Below are positions 47,221 through 55,753 of a stretch of 64,000 nucleotides of DNA, in pieces. The notes under the pieces were generated by a model. The model saw only the letters and a program-made list of their open reading frames with translations, did no database searches and was not told the DNA's origin. The stretch covers positions 1 to 64,000 of the forward strand of contig NZ_LUAV01000011.1 in NCBI RefSeq assembly GCF_002078505.1, in the 5' to 3' direction. Position 1 is the first letter of the stretch. The number at the start of each line of letters is the position of its first letter. This DNA is from Ensifer aridi. Its GTDB lineage: Bacteria; Pseudomonadota; Alphaproteobacteria; Rhizobiales; Rhizobiaceae. The position numbers and the translations under genes were made by a program.

Positions 47221-47615
47221 ACGGTGCGGCTCCCTACAGCGGCGGCCCTATCGACACGCCAGCTGCGACTCGGTTGATTGCTGCGCAGGGATGTCGGTTC
47301 CAAGGCCCAGTGCAGCGGTCGGCGTTCCATACGAAGCGCGGCCGGGCAGATGCCCCACACCGGTCTGGACAGCACCGGATCAAGCCCCCGAACTGGGTCG
47401 GCCGCACCGGACGCTCTTTCAGTCCGTGTGCACGGACGCCGTCGCATGTCCGTCATTTTTATCGAAGGGTATCCAGACGGTCAAACCGGATTGCGTCATC
47501 CGCGTGTCGTAGATGGCGTAGCGGATCTGCTCCGCTGGCCGACAATCCTTTGCATTTCGCCTCCGGGTCTGACACAAGGCGGGAAACATTTGGCTGCCTT
47601 CCATTCGAGTCCTCC
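47221..47615. other. 395-bp divergent intergenic region between cobE and the TSUP permease
   Basis: I searched it for a B12 box and for RIME elements and found neither. A 61-codon minus frame (47419-47604) has no ribosome site that convinces me. It should contain the promoters of both flanking genes. Confidence 0.5.
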
Positions 47616-48401
47616 GTGCCCGATCTCGCCTTTCACATCCTGCTCTTCCTATTCGCCGCCGCCTTCATTGCCGGTTTCATCGATGCGATCGCCGGCGGCG
47701 GTGGCATGATCACCATCCCCGCGATGCTGATTGCTGGCATTCCGCCGCTCGAAACGCTCGGGACGAACAAGCTGCAATCGCTGTTCGGCTCCGGTTCGGC
47801 GAGTATCGCCTATGCGCGGCACGGCCATGTGAATCTGGTGGAGCAATTGCCGATGGCGGTGACGTCGGCGCTCGGCGCCGTTCTCGGCGCTCTGCTGGCG
47901 ACGGTCGTTCCCGCCGACGCGCTAAAGGCCGTCTTGCCCTTCTTGCTAATAGCCATCGCCATTTATTTCGGCTGCAAGCCGAATATCGGCGATGTCGAAA
48001 GGCATCACCGCATGACGCGCTTCATGTTTACTCTCACCTTCGTACCGCTGATCGGCCTCTATGACGGGGTCTTCGGCCCCGGCACTGGTTCCTTCTTCAT
48101 GCTCGGCTTCGTCACGCTCGCCGGCTTCGGCATTCTCAAGGCGACGGCCCACACGAAGTTCCTAAATTTCGGCTCCAATGCCGGCGCCTTCGTCGTCTTC
48201 GTTCTCTACGGCGTCGTGCTCTGGAAGGTCGGACTGATGATGGGCGTCGGCCAGTTTCTCGGCGCGCAGGTCGGCTCGCGCTATGCGATGGCAAAGGGCG
48301 CGAAGATCATCAAGCCGCTGCTCGTCATCGTCTCGATAGCGCTCGCTATCCGACTGCTTGCGGACTCGACGCATCCGCTGCGGCTCTGGCTGGGGATGTG
48401 A
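47616..48401 (+). CDS. TSUP (TauE/SafE) family membrane permease
   Basis: 261 residues with about eight hydrophobic helices in two repeats. The family motifs are IDAIAGGGGMITIPAMLIAG with ETLGTNKLQSLFGS and, in the second repeat, LYDGVFGPGTGSFFMLGFV. Members export or import small sulfur compounds or organic anions; substrate unknown. Some TSUP genes next to cobalamin clusters have been suggested as cobalt transporters, which cannot be decided here. A GTG start is assigned; the SD is poor. It is divergent from cobE. Confidence 0.82.
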   Translation: MPDLAFHILLFLFAAAFIAGFIDAIAGGGGMITIPAMLIAGIPPLETLGTNKLQSLFGSGSASIAYARHGHVNLVEQLPMAVTSALGAVLGALLATVVPADALKAVLPFLLIAIAIYFGCKPNIGDVERHHRMTRFMFTLTFVPLIGLYDGVFGPGTGSFFMLGFVTLAGFGILKATAHTKFLNFGSNAGAFVVFVLYGVVLWKVGLMMGVGQFLGAQVGSRYAMAKGAKIIKPLLVIVSIALAIRLLADSTHPLRLWLGM

Positions 48402-48464
48402 TTTCGACGCCGACCGGCGAAAAGGGCAATAGGCGCCGCAAAGACAGCGGAAGGCGGCGCCCTA

Positions 48465-48567
48465 CTGCATGTCTCCTTAAATCGCCTCGATTTAAGGAGA
48501 AGGACATGCAGCGATTCAAAGTGCTACAGCGACCTTTGCGCGTCTGGTAAGACGCGCGGCGCTGTAG
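48465..48567. repeat. Two-palindrome RIME-type element between convergent genes
   Basis: Left palindrome 48465-48511 (CTGCATGT...ACATGCAG with TCCTTAAATCG/CGATTTAAGGA) and right palindrome 48523-48567 (CTACAGCG...CGCTGTAG with GCGCGTCT/AGACGCGC). This is a different type from the one at 18480. A related right half sits inside the riboswitch at 55101-55164. Confidence 0.85.
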
Positions 48568-48580
48568 CCGGAGCTTCTAA

Positions 48581-49225
48581 TTAGAATTCGACGCCCTTCT
48601 GCGCCTTGATGCCGGAACGGAAGGGATGCTTCACCAATTCCATTTCCGTCACCAGATCGGCGATTTCGATCAGGTCTTCCTTGGCGTTGCGGCCGGTCAG
48701 GACGACATGCGTCATGTGCGGCTTTTCTTCCTTCAGGAAGCGCACGACCTCGCCGATGTCGATGTAGTCGTAGCGAAGTGCGATGTTGATCTCATCGAGC
48801 AGCACCATCGAGTTGCGCTCGTCACGGATGAGTTCCTTGGCCTTTTCCCAGGCTTTTTCCGCCATGGCCACGTCGCGGGCACGGTCCTGAGTCTCCCAGG
48901 TGAAACCTTCCCCGAGCGTATGGAACTGGCAGAGATCGCCGAAATGCTTCTCGATCAGATCCCGCTCGCCGGTGTGCATAGCGCCCTTGATGAACTGCAC
49001 GACTGCGCATGGCATGCCGTGAGCGATGTGGCGGAAGATCATGCCGAACCCCGCGGTCGACTTGCCCTTGCCCTTGCCGGTGTGGACGATGATCAGGCCC
49101 TTCTCGTCCGTCTTCGTTGCCATGATCTTGTCACGGGCGGTCTTCTTCTTCGCCATCTTCATGGCGTGACGGGCTTCGTCCTTCTCGGCGGCCGGTTCCC
49201 CGGTGTTTGCGGTTTCGTCGCTCAT
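48581..49225 (-). CDS. cobO: Cob(I)yrinic acid a,c-diamide adenosyltransferase CobO
   Basis: 214 residues of the CobA/CobO/BtuR family. P-loop GLIIVHTGKGKGKSTAGFGM near residue 43, HGMPCAVVQFIKGAMHTGER, and MVLLDEINIALRYDYIDIGE. It adds the 5-prime-deoxyadenosyl ligand to the corrinoid. The first 35 residues are a charged extension rich in K, A and E. The GGAGGACGCC SD is strong. It ends the cobP-W-N-O unit, 10 bp after cobN. Confidence 0.95.
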   Translation of the reverse strand: MSDETANTGEPAAEKDEARHAMKMAKKKTARDKIMATKTDEKGLIIVHTGKGKGKSTAGFGMIFRHIAHGMPCAVVQFIKGAMHTGERDLIEKHFGDLCQFHTLGEGFTWETQDRARDVAMAEKAWEKAKELIRDERNSMVLLDEINIALRYDYIDIGEVVRFLKEEKPHMTHVVLTGRNAKEDLIEIADLVTEMELVKHPFRSGIKAQKGVEF

Positions 49226-49235
49226 GGCGTCCTCC

Positions 49236-52200
49236 CTATTCGTTTCCGGCGGCTAGGCGGTCGTTCGCCGCCCGGCCGGTCAGGCTGCTGAGTTCAAATC
49301 GCGCCGAATTGGAGCGCGGGTTCCAGAGACGGCGGTCGATTGCTTCCACGAAGCGCTCCGACATTTCTGCAAGGGCGGCCGGGTTCTTCTCGCGCAGGAA
49401 GTCGAGAACCGCTTCGTCGGCAATGAAGGCCTGGTAGGCCGCCTCGAAATGGTGGTCGCGCACGGCCCCTGTCGTCGCTGCGAAGGCGAACATGTAGTCG
49501 ACAGTCGCCGCGATCTCGAAGGCGCCCTTGTAGCCATGGCGCATGACGCCGGCGATCCATTTCGGATTGACCACGCGGGCGCGGACCACGCGACCGATCT
49601 CCTCCTCCAGCGAGCGGATCACCGGCTTTTCCGGGCGGGAATGATCGTTGTGATAGATCGACGGCCGCTGCCCGGTCAGATGCTCCGCCGCGGCGCTCAT
49701 GCCCCCCTCGAACTGATAGTAGTCATCGCTGTCGAGCAGATCGTGCTCACGGTTATCCTGGTTCTGGACGACGGCTTCGATCGAGCGCAGGCGCTCCTCC
49801 AGGAGGCCGCGTTCGGCCCTGCCATCCTCCCCCGCGCCATAGGCGTAGCCGCCCCAGGTGAGATAGGCTTCGGCGAGATCGCCGCGGCTCCCCCAGCCCT
49901 TCTCGTCGATCAGCGCCTGCAGGCCCGCGCCATAGGCACCGGGCTTCGCGCCGAAAACGCGGTACGAGGCGCGGCGCGCGGCCTCTTTCGGTTCGACGCC
50001 CTTCTCCTCCAGACGCCGAGCTTCGGCACGCATGCGCGCGGCAATCATGTTGTCGGCATCGTCCTCGTCGAGCGCCCCGATCGCACAGATCGCCTTGTCG
50101 AAGAGCGCGATCTGCTCCGGGAAAGCATCACGGAAGAAACCGGAAATACGCAAGGTGACATCGACGCGCGGGCGGCCGAGCACGGCAAGCGGCACGATTT
50201 CGTAGCCGGTCACGCGGCGCGAGGCCATGTCCCAGACCGGCTTGGCGCCGATCAGCGCCAGCGCCTGGGCGATGTCGTCGCCGCCGGTGCGCATGTTGGA
50301 GGTGCCCCAGGCGGTGAGACCGAACGAGGACGGCCATTCGCCGTGATCTTGTAGGTACCGTCGGATGAGTAGCTCCGCGGACTTCTTGCCAAGTTCGTAG
50401 GCCGCCGGCGTCGGCACGGCGCGGCTGTCGACGGAATAGAAATTGCGGCCCGTCGGCAACACGTCCGGCCGGCCACGCGTCGGTGCACCGGAGGGACCCG
50501 GCGCGACGAAGCGGCCGTCGAGGCCGGTGAGCAGACCTTTGATCTCCGCCTCGCCGGAGCCCTGGATCGAGGGTTTTAGGCGGGCGTCAATCTCGTCAAG
50601 AACAGCGCGCGTGTTGCCCCAATCATCCGGGCACGCGATTTGGCCCGAGACCAGCTTCGCAGCGAGAAGTTCGATTCGCTCGACCGTATCGCCTGCGGCG
50701 CGCCAGGGGGCATCCGAGAGTTCGGCGAGAAGATCGGGTCGTGGGCCGGTCCATGGTGCTGACATTACGCAGTCAAGGGGATCAAAGGGTTGCGGGTATT
50801 GGGAAATACCCCCCTCTGCCCTGCCGCCCGGCAGGGCAGAGGGGGGGGCAGCCGCGCCCAACCTGAGATCCGCCGCAATCGCCCGCTGCAGACTCTGGTC
50901 CCCACCCTCGCCCAGTCCGCGCGGCACGCGGGCGAGCGCGACCGTAAGATCGGTCAGCAGCCGTCCTTCCGGCGCCACACCGAAGACATGCAGACCATCA
51001 CGGATCTGCATCTCTTTCAGGTCGCAAAGATACGCGTCGAGCTTTTCCAGCGCCTTGTCGTCGCTGTCGTTCTTGTCGATCCCAGCATCATGGTCGAAGC
51101 CGATGTCGCGGACGAGATCGAGGATCTGCCGGCTGAGCAGCCTTAGCCGCCGCGGATCACCGCCCGCAGCTTCGTAATATTCATCGACCAGGGCTTCCAG
51201 GTCCTTGAGCGGCCCGTAGGACTCGGCGCGCGTGAGAGGCGGCGTCAGATGGTCGATGATGACGGCACTCGTGCGGCGCTTCGCCTGCGTGCCCTCGCCC
51301 GGATCGTTGACGATGAAGGGATAGAGGTGCGGCGTCGGGCCGAAGATGGCCTCTGGATAGCAGGTCTCCGAGAGAGCCAGCGCCTTGCCAGGGAGCCATT
51401 CGAGATTGCCGTGCTTTCCCATGTGCACGATGGCATCGGCTCCGAACATCTCTCGCAGATAGGCGTAAAAGGCGACATAGCCGTGCGGCGGGACGAGGTC
51501 CGGAGCGTGATAGGTTTCCTTCGGATCGATATTGTAGCCGCGCGCCGGCTGGATGCCGACGAGCACCTTGCCGAAATGGGCGAGCGGCAGCGCAAAGGCA
51601 TCATCGAGGAAGAAGGGATCGGCTTCCGGCTCCCCCCAGCGCTCGATCACCTCCTGCTGAATCTTAATGGGAAGACTGGCGAAGAACTCCTTGTATTGAC
51701 TCAAGGAAATGGCCTCGCGGATTTCCCGGTCGCGGCTTGCGGCATTGGTCGGGCCGGCCATCAGGAAGCGCATCAACGCGTCGCCGTCTGCAGGCAGTTC
51801 ACCGACGGGATAGCCTTCATTCGCCATTGCCCGCAGCACCTCGATTGTACCCGCAGGCGTGTCGAGGCCGACGCCGTTGCCGAGACGCCCGTCACGGTTC
51901 GGGTAATTGGCCATGACGATGGCGACGCGGCGTGCCTCTGGCCTCGCGCGGCGCAGTCGCACCCATCTGGCAGCGAGTCTGGCAGCAAAGCAGACGCGGT
52001 CAGCAACCGGCTCGTGGCCGACGATATTCGCCTCCACGAGCGGATCGTAGACGGATGCCGCCTTGAAGGATACGGCGCGAGAGAGGATGCGCCCGTCGAC
52101 TTCCGGCAGGGCGACATTCATGCCGAGATCGCGGGCCATCAGGCCCTGTGGAGAGGCCTCCCAGGCTTCGCGTGACGAACCGGAAAAGATGACTTGTAGA

Positions 52201-53309
52201 ACCGGCGCACGTGTCGATTCGAGCACCGTCGGCTGCCGGTCGGCACCGGGGGCCGAGACGGCAAAGCCGGTGGCGTTCATTACGACGTCTGGGGCAGCCT
52301 CGGCGAAAATCGCTTCCAGCGTGCCGATCGAGACCTGATCCTTGAGGCTGGAGACGAAGACGGGTAGCGCGCGCATGCCCTCCACGGTCAGTGCGTCGAT
52401 CAAAGCCTCGACTGGCTTTGTCTCGCCGCTCTGGACGAGGGCGCGGTAGAAGCAGATGGCGATGGTCGGGGGTTCGAATCCCTCCTCCATCTTCGTCTGC
52501 GCGAAGTCACCCCCCTCTGCGCTGCCGGGCATCTCCCCCACAAGGAGGGAGATTGACTCGCGGCTACCACTCGTTCCCACAAATACGCCGGAAATAGCGG
52601 CACCGACGGAAGTCGTAGAACGCGCCTCCAATTCGACAGCCGTTGAGGAGCGAGGGATTGCATCCCTACTCTCCCCCCTTGTGGGGGAGATGCCCGGCAG
52701 GGCAGAGGGGGTTTCGCCGATCCTTCCGGCAGCACGCATCCACTCGCCAACCCCAATCACACCCCTGCCGGGCCACCAAATGCCAGCCTTGAGCAACGGC
52801 CGCGCCGGCTGCGGCTTCTCGCCGCCGTCGATCAGCGCCTCCGCATAATCGAGGAAGAGGCCGGCATTCTCGGCGCCGCCTTCGGTGAGATAGGCCCAGA
52901 GGCGGCCGCGGTCTTCAGCCGGCACTGTGGAAAACGGCTCGAGACCCGGATCCGGCTTGTCATCGCCCGACAGCACGGCGATGTGGAACTTGCCCGCCAC
53001 CGCCGCGGCATGCAGCGCCTCCAGCACGTAGCGGAAATAGCTTGCGCCGCCGAGCGGGCGTACGACGATCAGCTTGGCATACCGCGCCGTGCGTTCGACG
53101 TAAGTGTCGACCGACATCGGGTGCATGAGGTTCATGAGGCTGGCGATGCGCAGGCTCTTTGCTCCCGCGCGCCGCCGGTTAGCGGCGGCGATCGAGGCGA
53201 GTTCCGTATCGGCGGCCGATAGGAATAGCATATCCGCCGGGCTTTGCCCGAGGTCGATCGCCTCGTTGCCGTCGGCGATCGTTCCTTTCTGAGCGAGAAG
53301 CAAGTGCAT
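49236..53309 (-). CDS. cobN: Aerobic cobaltochelatase subunit CobN, with in-frame repeat insertions
   Basis: 1357 residues, roughly 80-100 more than I expect for CobN. It inserts cobalt into hydrogenobyrinic acid diamide together with CobS and CobT, which are not in this window. Good CobN segments are GIWWPGRGVIGVGEW, ICFYRALVQSGETKPVEALI, YAFLREMFGADAIVHMGKHG-like HGNLEWLPGKALALS, and the end EAIDRRLWNPRSNSARFEL. Residues about 200-266 (ETPSALPGISPTRGESRD to EMPGSAEGG) and about 822-834 (APPSALPGGRAEGG) are encoded by palindromic repeats and do not look like CobN. No stop is introduced, so the protein may still work, with disordered loops. Confidence 0.93.
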   Translation of the reverse strand: MHLLLAQKGTIADGNEAIDLGQSPADMLFLSAADTELASIAAANRRRAGAKSLRIASLMNLMHPMSVDTYVERTARYAKLIVVRPLGGASYFRYVLEALHAAAVAGKFHIAVLSGDDKPDPGLEPFSTVPAEDRGRLWAYLTEGGAENAGLFLDYAEALIDGGEKPQPARPLLKAGIWWPGRGVIGVGEWMRAAGRIGETPSALPGISPTRGESRDAIPRSSTAVELEARSTTSVGAAISGVFVGTSGSRESISLLVGEMPGSAEGGDFAQTKMEEGFEPPTIAICFYRALVQSGETKPVEALIDALTVEGMRALPVFVSSLKDQVSIGTLEAIFAEAAPDVVMNATGFAVSAPGADRQPTVLESTRAPVLQVIFSGSSREAWEASPQGLMARDLGMNVALPEVDGRILSRAVSFKAASVYDPLVEANIVGHEPVADRVCFAARLAARWVRLRRARPEARRVAIVMANYPNRDGRLGNGVGLDTPAGTIEVLRAMANEGYPVGELPADGDALMRFLMAGPTNAASRDREIREAISLSQYKEFFASLPIKIQQEVIERWGEPEADPFFLDDAFALPLAHFGKVLVGIQPARGYNIDPKETYHAPDLVPPHGYVAFYAYLREMFGADAIVHMGKHGNLEWLPGKALALSETCYPEAIFGPTPHLYPFIVNDPGEGTQAKRRTSAVIIDHLTPPLTRAESYGPLKDLEALVDEYYEAAGGDPRRLRLLSRQILDLVRDIGFDHDAGIDKNDSDDKALEKLDAYLCDLKEMQIRDGLHVFGVAPEGRLLTDLTVALARVPRGLGEGGDQSLQRAIAADLRLGAAAPPSALPGGRAEGGISQYPQPFDPLDCVMSAPWTGPRPDLLAELSDAPWRAAGDTVERIELLAAKLVSGQIACPDDWGNTRAVLDEIDARLKPSIQGSGEAEIKGLLTGLDGRFVAPGPSGAPTRGRPDVLPTGRNFYSVDSRAVPTPAAYELGKKSAELLIRRYLQDHGEWPSSFGLTAWGTSNMRTGGDDIAQALALIGAKPVWDMASRRVTGYEIVPLAVLGRPRVDVTLRISGFFRDAFPEQIALFDKAICAIGALDEDDADNMIAARMRAEARRLEEKGVEPKEAARRASYRVFGAKPGAYGAGLQALIDEKGWGSRGDLAEAYLTWGGYAYGAGEDGRAERGLLEERLRSIEAVVQNQDNREHDLLDSDDYYQFEGGMSAAAEHLTGQRPSIYHNDHSRPEKPVIRSLEEEIGRVVRARVVNPKWIAGVMRHGYKGAFEIAATVDYMFAFAATTGAVRDHHFEAAYQAFIADEAVLDFLREKNPAALAEMSERFVEAIDRRLWNPRSNSARFELSSLTGRAANDRLAAGNE
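50809..50846. repeat. Perfect palindrome in frame within cobN
   Basis: Arms CCCCCCTCTGCCCTGCCG (50809-50826) and CGGCAGGGCAGAGGGGGG (50829-50846) with a two-base loop. It shares its arm sequence with the outer part of the element at 52511-52711. It is read by cobN as about 13 codons giving PSALPGGRAEGG. Confidence 0.85.
52511..52711. mobile_element. 201-bp MITE-like element inserted in frame in cobN
   Basis: 42-bp terminal inverted repeats at 52511-52552 and 52670-52711 match at 40 of 42 positions; they start CCCCCTCTGC and include CTGCCGGGCATCTCCCCCAC. The inner 117 bp hold no gene of their own. The element length is exactly 67 codons, and the cobN frame passes through without a stop. No clear target duplication is visible, but the inverted similarity continues a few bases outside (GCGAAG and TTTCGC). 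Confidence 0.8.
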
Positions 53310-53320
53310 CTTCTATCCGA

Positions 53321-54385
53321 TCACACCAGCGCCGAAATAGCCGTGCGGACCGCCGCTTCGTCCATGTCGTGCAGGCCGATGACGACGAGGCGGGTGCCGC
53401 GCCTCTCGCCCGGCGTCCAAGCGCGATCGTAATATTGGTCGATGCGGCTGCCGACCGCCTGGATCAATAGCCGCATCGGCTTACCGGGAACGTCCGCGAA
53501 ACCCTTGAGGCGCAGCACGTCATGCTCGGCAATGACGCCTTTGAGGCGATCGACGAAGGCGGCCGGATCGGCGATCGCTCCGAGTTCGACGACGAAGCTG
53601 TCGAATTCGTCGTGGTCGTGCTCCTCGCCCGCCTCGTGCTCCAACTCGTGGTGCGACTTGCGGTTGGCGATCTCGCCCTCGGTGCCGACGCCGAGGCCGA
53701 GCAGGATCGCGGCAGCCACCTCGCCGTTCTTCGCCTCGATCATCGTCGGCCTGCGGCTGATACGAGAGGCCACCTCCTCGCGAACCGACTTCAGCCCATC
53801 GGCGTCGATGAGATCGGTCTTGTTGAGAACGATGAGGTCAGCGGCGGTGAGCTGATCCTCGAACAATTCTTCCAATGGACTCTCGTGGTCGAGGTTTTCG
53901 TCGTTGACGCGCAACGCATCGACCTTGTCGTGATCGTCGGCAAATCGCCCTGCCGCGACCGCAGCGCTGTCGACGACGGTTACGACGCCGTCGACGGTGA
54001 CTTCGCTGCGAATGTCCGGCCAGTTGAAGGCGGCGACGAGCGGCTGCGGCAGCGCCAAGCCGGAAGTCTCGATGACGATATGATCCGGGCGATTCTCGCG
54101 CTCCAAGAGCTTCGTCATGGTCGGGATGAAGTCGTCGGCGACGGTGCAGCAGATGCAGCCGTTGGTGAGCTCGATGATATCCTCTTCTGAGCAGGCTTCC
54201 GCGCCACAGCCCTTGAGCACGTCGCCATCGACACCGAGATCGCCGAACTCATTGATGATCAGCGCGATGCGCTTGCCGTCGGCATTCTGCAGGAGATTGC
54301 GGATCATCGTCGTCTTGCCGGCGCCGAGAAAGCCCGTGATGACGGTGGCCGGGATCTTGCCCTGTTGGGGCTTTGCGAGTGTCAT
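53321..54385 (-). CDS. cobW: CobW GTPase
   Basis: 354 residues, a COG0523 metallochaperone-type G3E GTPase. Walker A ITGFLGAGKTTMIRN near residue 20, the metal-binding motif LTNGCICCTVADDF (CxCC), and GTPase motifs LNKTDLIDADG are present. A His-rich segment lies near residue 255 (KSHHELEHEAGEEHDHDE). It is thought to supply cobalt for the CobNST chelatase. It is 11 bp upstream of cobN and 3 bp after cobP. Confidence 0.95.
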   Translation of the reverse strand: MTLAKPQQGKIPATVITGFLGAGKTTMIRNLLQNADGKRIALIINEFGDLGVDGDVLKGCGAEACSEEDIIELTNGCICCTVADDFIPTMTKLLERENRPDHIVIETSGLALPQPLVAAFNWPDIRSEVTVDGVVTVVDSAAVAAGRFADDHDKVDALRVNDENLDHESPLEELFEDQLTAADLIVLNKTDLIDADGLKSVREEVASRISRRPTMIEAKNGEVAAAILLGLGVGTEGEIANRKSHHELEHEAGEEHDHDEFDSFVVELGAIADPAAFVDRLKGVIAEHDVLRLKGFADVPGKPMRLLIQAVGSRIDQYYDRAWTPGERRGTRLVVIGLHDMDEAAVRTAISALV

Positions 54386-54388
54386 GGA

Positions 54389-54916
54389 TCAACCCTTCAT
54401 TTTCAGCGGCAGTCCGGCCGCAACGAAATAAACTTCGGCGGATTTCTCCGCCACCATCTGGTGCAGCCGGCCCGCGTGGTCGCGGAAGTCGCGCGCCATG
54501 CGGTTTTCCGGCACGATGCCGAGACCGACCTCGTTGGAAACGAAAACGAGCCGCGCACGCGCCTCGGGTAGGAAAGCAGCAAGTGCCGCGAATTCGGCCG
54601 CCATGCTGCGCTCCTCCATCATCAGGTTCGTCACCCAGAGCGTCAGGCAATCAACGAGCACGGCGCGGTCGGAAGCGTCGACACGGCGAAGCTGGCCGAC
54701 GAGGTCGAGCGGCTCCTCGTGAGTCGTCCAACCCTTGCCGCCGCGCGCGGCCTGATGATGGGCAATGCGCTCGCGCATCTCGTCATCGAAGGCGCGTCCG
54801 GTCGCTACATAGTGCTTCGGCAAGCCGGATGCCTCCACGAGCCTCTCTGCAAAGCTGGATTTTCCGGAGCGGGCGCCGCCGAGCACAAGGATCGGGCCGA
54901 CATTTGAGACGGTCAT
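54389..54916 (-). CDS. cobP: Adenosylcobinamide kinase/guanylyltransferase CobP
   Basis: 175 residues. P-loop [20 protein letters not shown] near residue 14, catalytic His in the IAHHQAARG segment, and [14 protein letters not shown]. It phosphorylates adenosylcobinamide and adds GMP before the lower ligand is attached. The chosen ATG follows GAGG; a 16-residue extension upstream is unlikely. It is the first gene behind the cobalamin riboswitch. Confidence 0.94.
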   Translation of the reverse strand: MTVSNVGPILVLGGARSGKSSFAERLVEASGLPKHYVATGRAFDDEMRERIAHHQAARGGKGWTTHEEPLDLVGQLRRVDASDRAVLVDCLTLWVTNLMMEERSMAAEFAALAAFLPEARARLVFVSNEVGLGIVPENRMARDFRDHAGRLHQMVAEKSAEVYFVAAGLPLKMKG

Positions 54917-55061
54917 GCGGCCGGCCTCAGCGCACCAAGGCGAGGCGGGAGGCCGCAACGACAAGCAGGCGCGCCAACGGCGCGTTCAATGGAAAACCTG
55001 TAAGCCACGACAACCTCCGTGCTGGCATGGGGAAGTGCTCCCCTGGGCGAAATGCCCCGAC

Positions 55062-55505
55062 GGATGGCAGGTCTCCTGGCTCACGGCGCCACGGCCCTCA
55101 CTACAGCAACCGCGCGTCCTTATGATGCGCAAAGATCGCTGCAGCACTTGCGTGACCGCATGTTCCCGAGATCGTTTCGATCCAGCAACGACGCGGCAGA
55201 GAGTCGAACGGGTTCGCCTCGCCTTCCCGGCGCATGCGGTACCGTGAAAGGCGGACGATTCGTAGAAGAAGAGGCGTCCAGCCCGGCTGATCACGATGCC
55301 ACGCCAGTGGCTTTTCCGGTCTGTCGCATCCTCCCCGCGAGACTGCCCCATGCAGCTCATCAGAAGGCAACGACCGACCGGACGGCGAACCCTGACCGTT
55401 CTACAGTCGCGGGGTCGGCTGCGATAAGGGCGCCCGGCGTGGGTCCGCCCCGTCGCATTCCCATTTACTCCCCCGCTCCATCTGGGTGCGAGGGAACCAT
55501 CCGTT
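55062..55505 (-). ncRNA. Cobalamin riboswitch upstream of cobP-cobW-cobN-cobO
   Basis: On the minus strand the conserved blocks occur in order: GATGGTTCCCTCG near 55500, AATGGGAATGCGACGGGGCG near 55460, GACCCCGCGACTGTAG (55401-55416), GCCACTGG (55304-55311), CCGGGAAGGCGAGGCG near 55214-55230, and the B12 box AGCCAGGAGACCTGCC (55067-55082). Binding of adenosylcobalamin should hide the expression platform and reduce the downstream genes. It is unusually long because about 222 bases separate the GCCACTGG block from the B12 box, part of them a RIME-like repeat. Confidence 0.92.
55101..55164. repeat. RIME-like repeat inside the cobalamin riboswitch
   Basis: Minus-strand sequence AACATGCGG...AAGTGCTGCAGCGATCTTTG...GGACGCGCGG..GCTGTAG matches the right half of the repeat at 48465-48567 (ACATGCAG...AAGTGCTACAGCGACCTTTG...AGACGCGCGG.GCTGTAG). 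It can fold into its own long hairpin between the conserved blocks of the aptamer. Confidence 0.75.
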
Positions 55506-55753
55506 CTGCGTTAATTATGAAGCGGGGGCGGCAAAGTCAATCGACGGCTTGCGACACCGCGCCCGCGAATTACGCCAGAGCAGCCTACCGGCCCCGATCC
55601 GCTGCTACTCCGAACGGGTAGGGAGACACCTCTGCCCCGCGCGTGATAAGAATGTGCACTTTTGGGGCATAGCGCGACTTATCCATCGCTCGCGCTTCCA
55701 TGTTCACGTTCGTGGCCCCGCTCACATGAGCGGAGTTCACGGTGGAGGGTGCG

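Noticed and set aside
47419..47604. 61-codon minus frame between cobE and the TSUP gene
   Set aside because: Part of it looks protein-like, but there is no good SD and no family match I can name; kept as intergenic.
47221..47615. Possible second cobalamin riboswitch in front of cobE
   Set aside because: No B12 box or GCCACTGG block on either strand, unlike the clear element at 55062-55505.
52400..52500. A tRNA gene at the GGGTTCGAATCCC sequence
   Set aside because: Only the T-arm and acceptor-like tail are present; the upstream 50 bases are normal cobN coding sequence with no D or anticodon arm.
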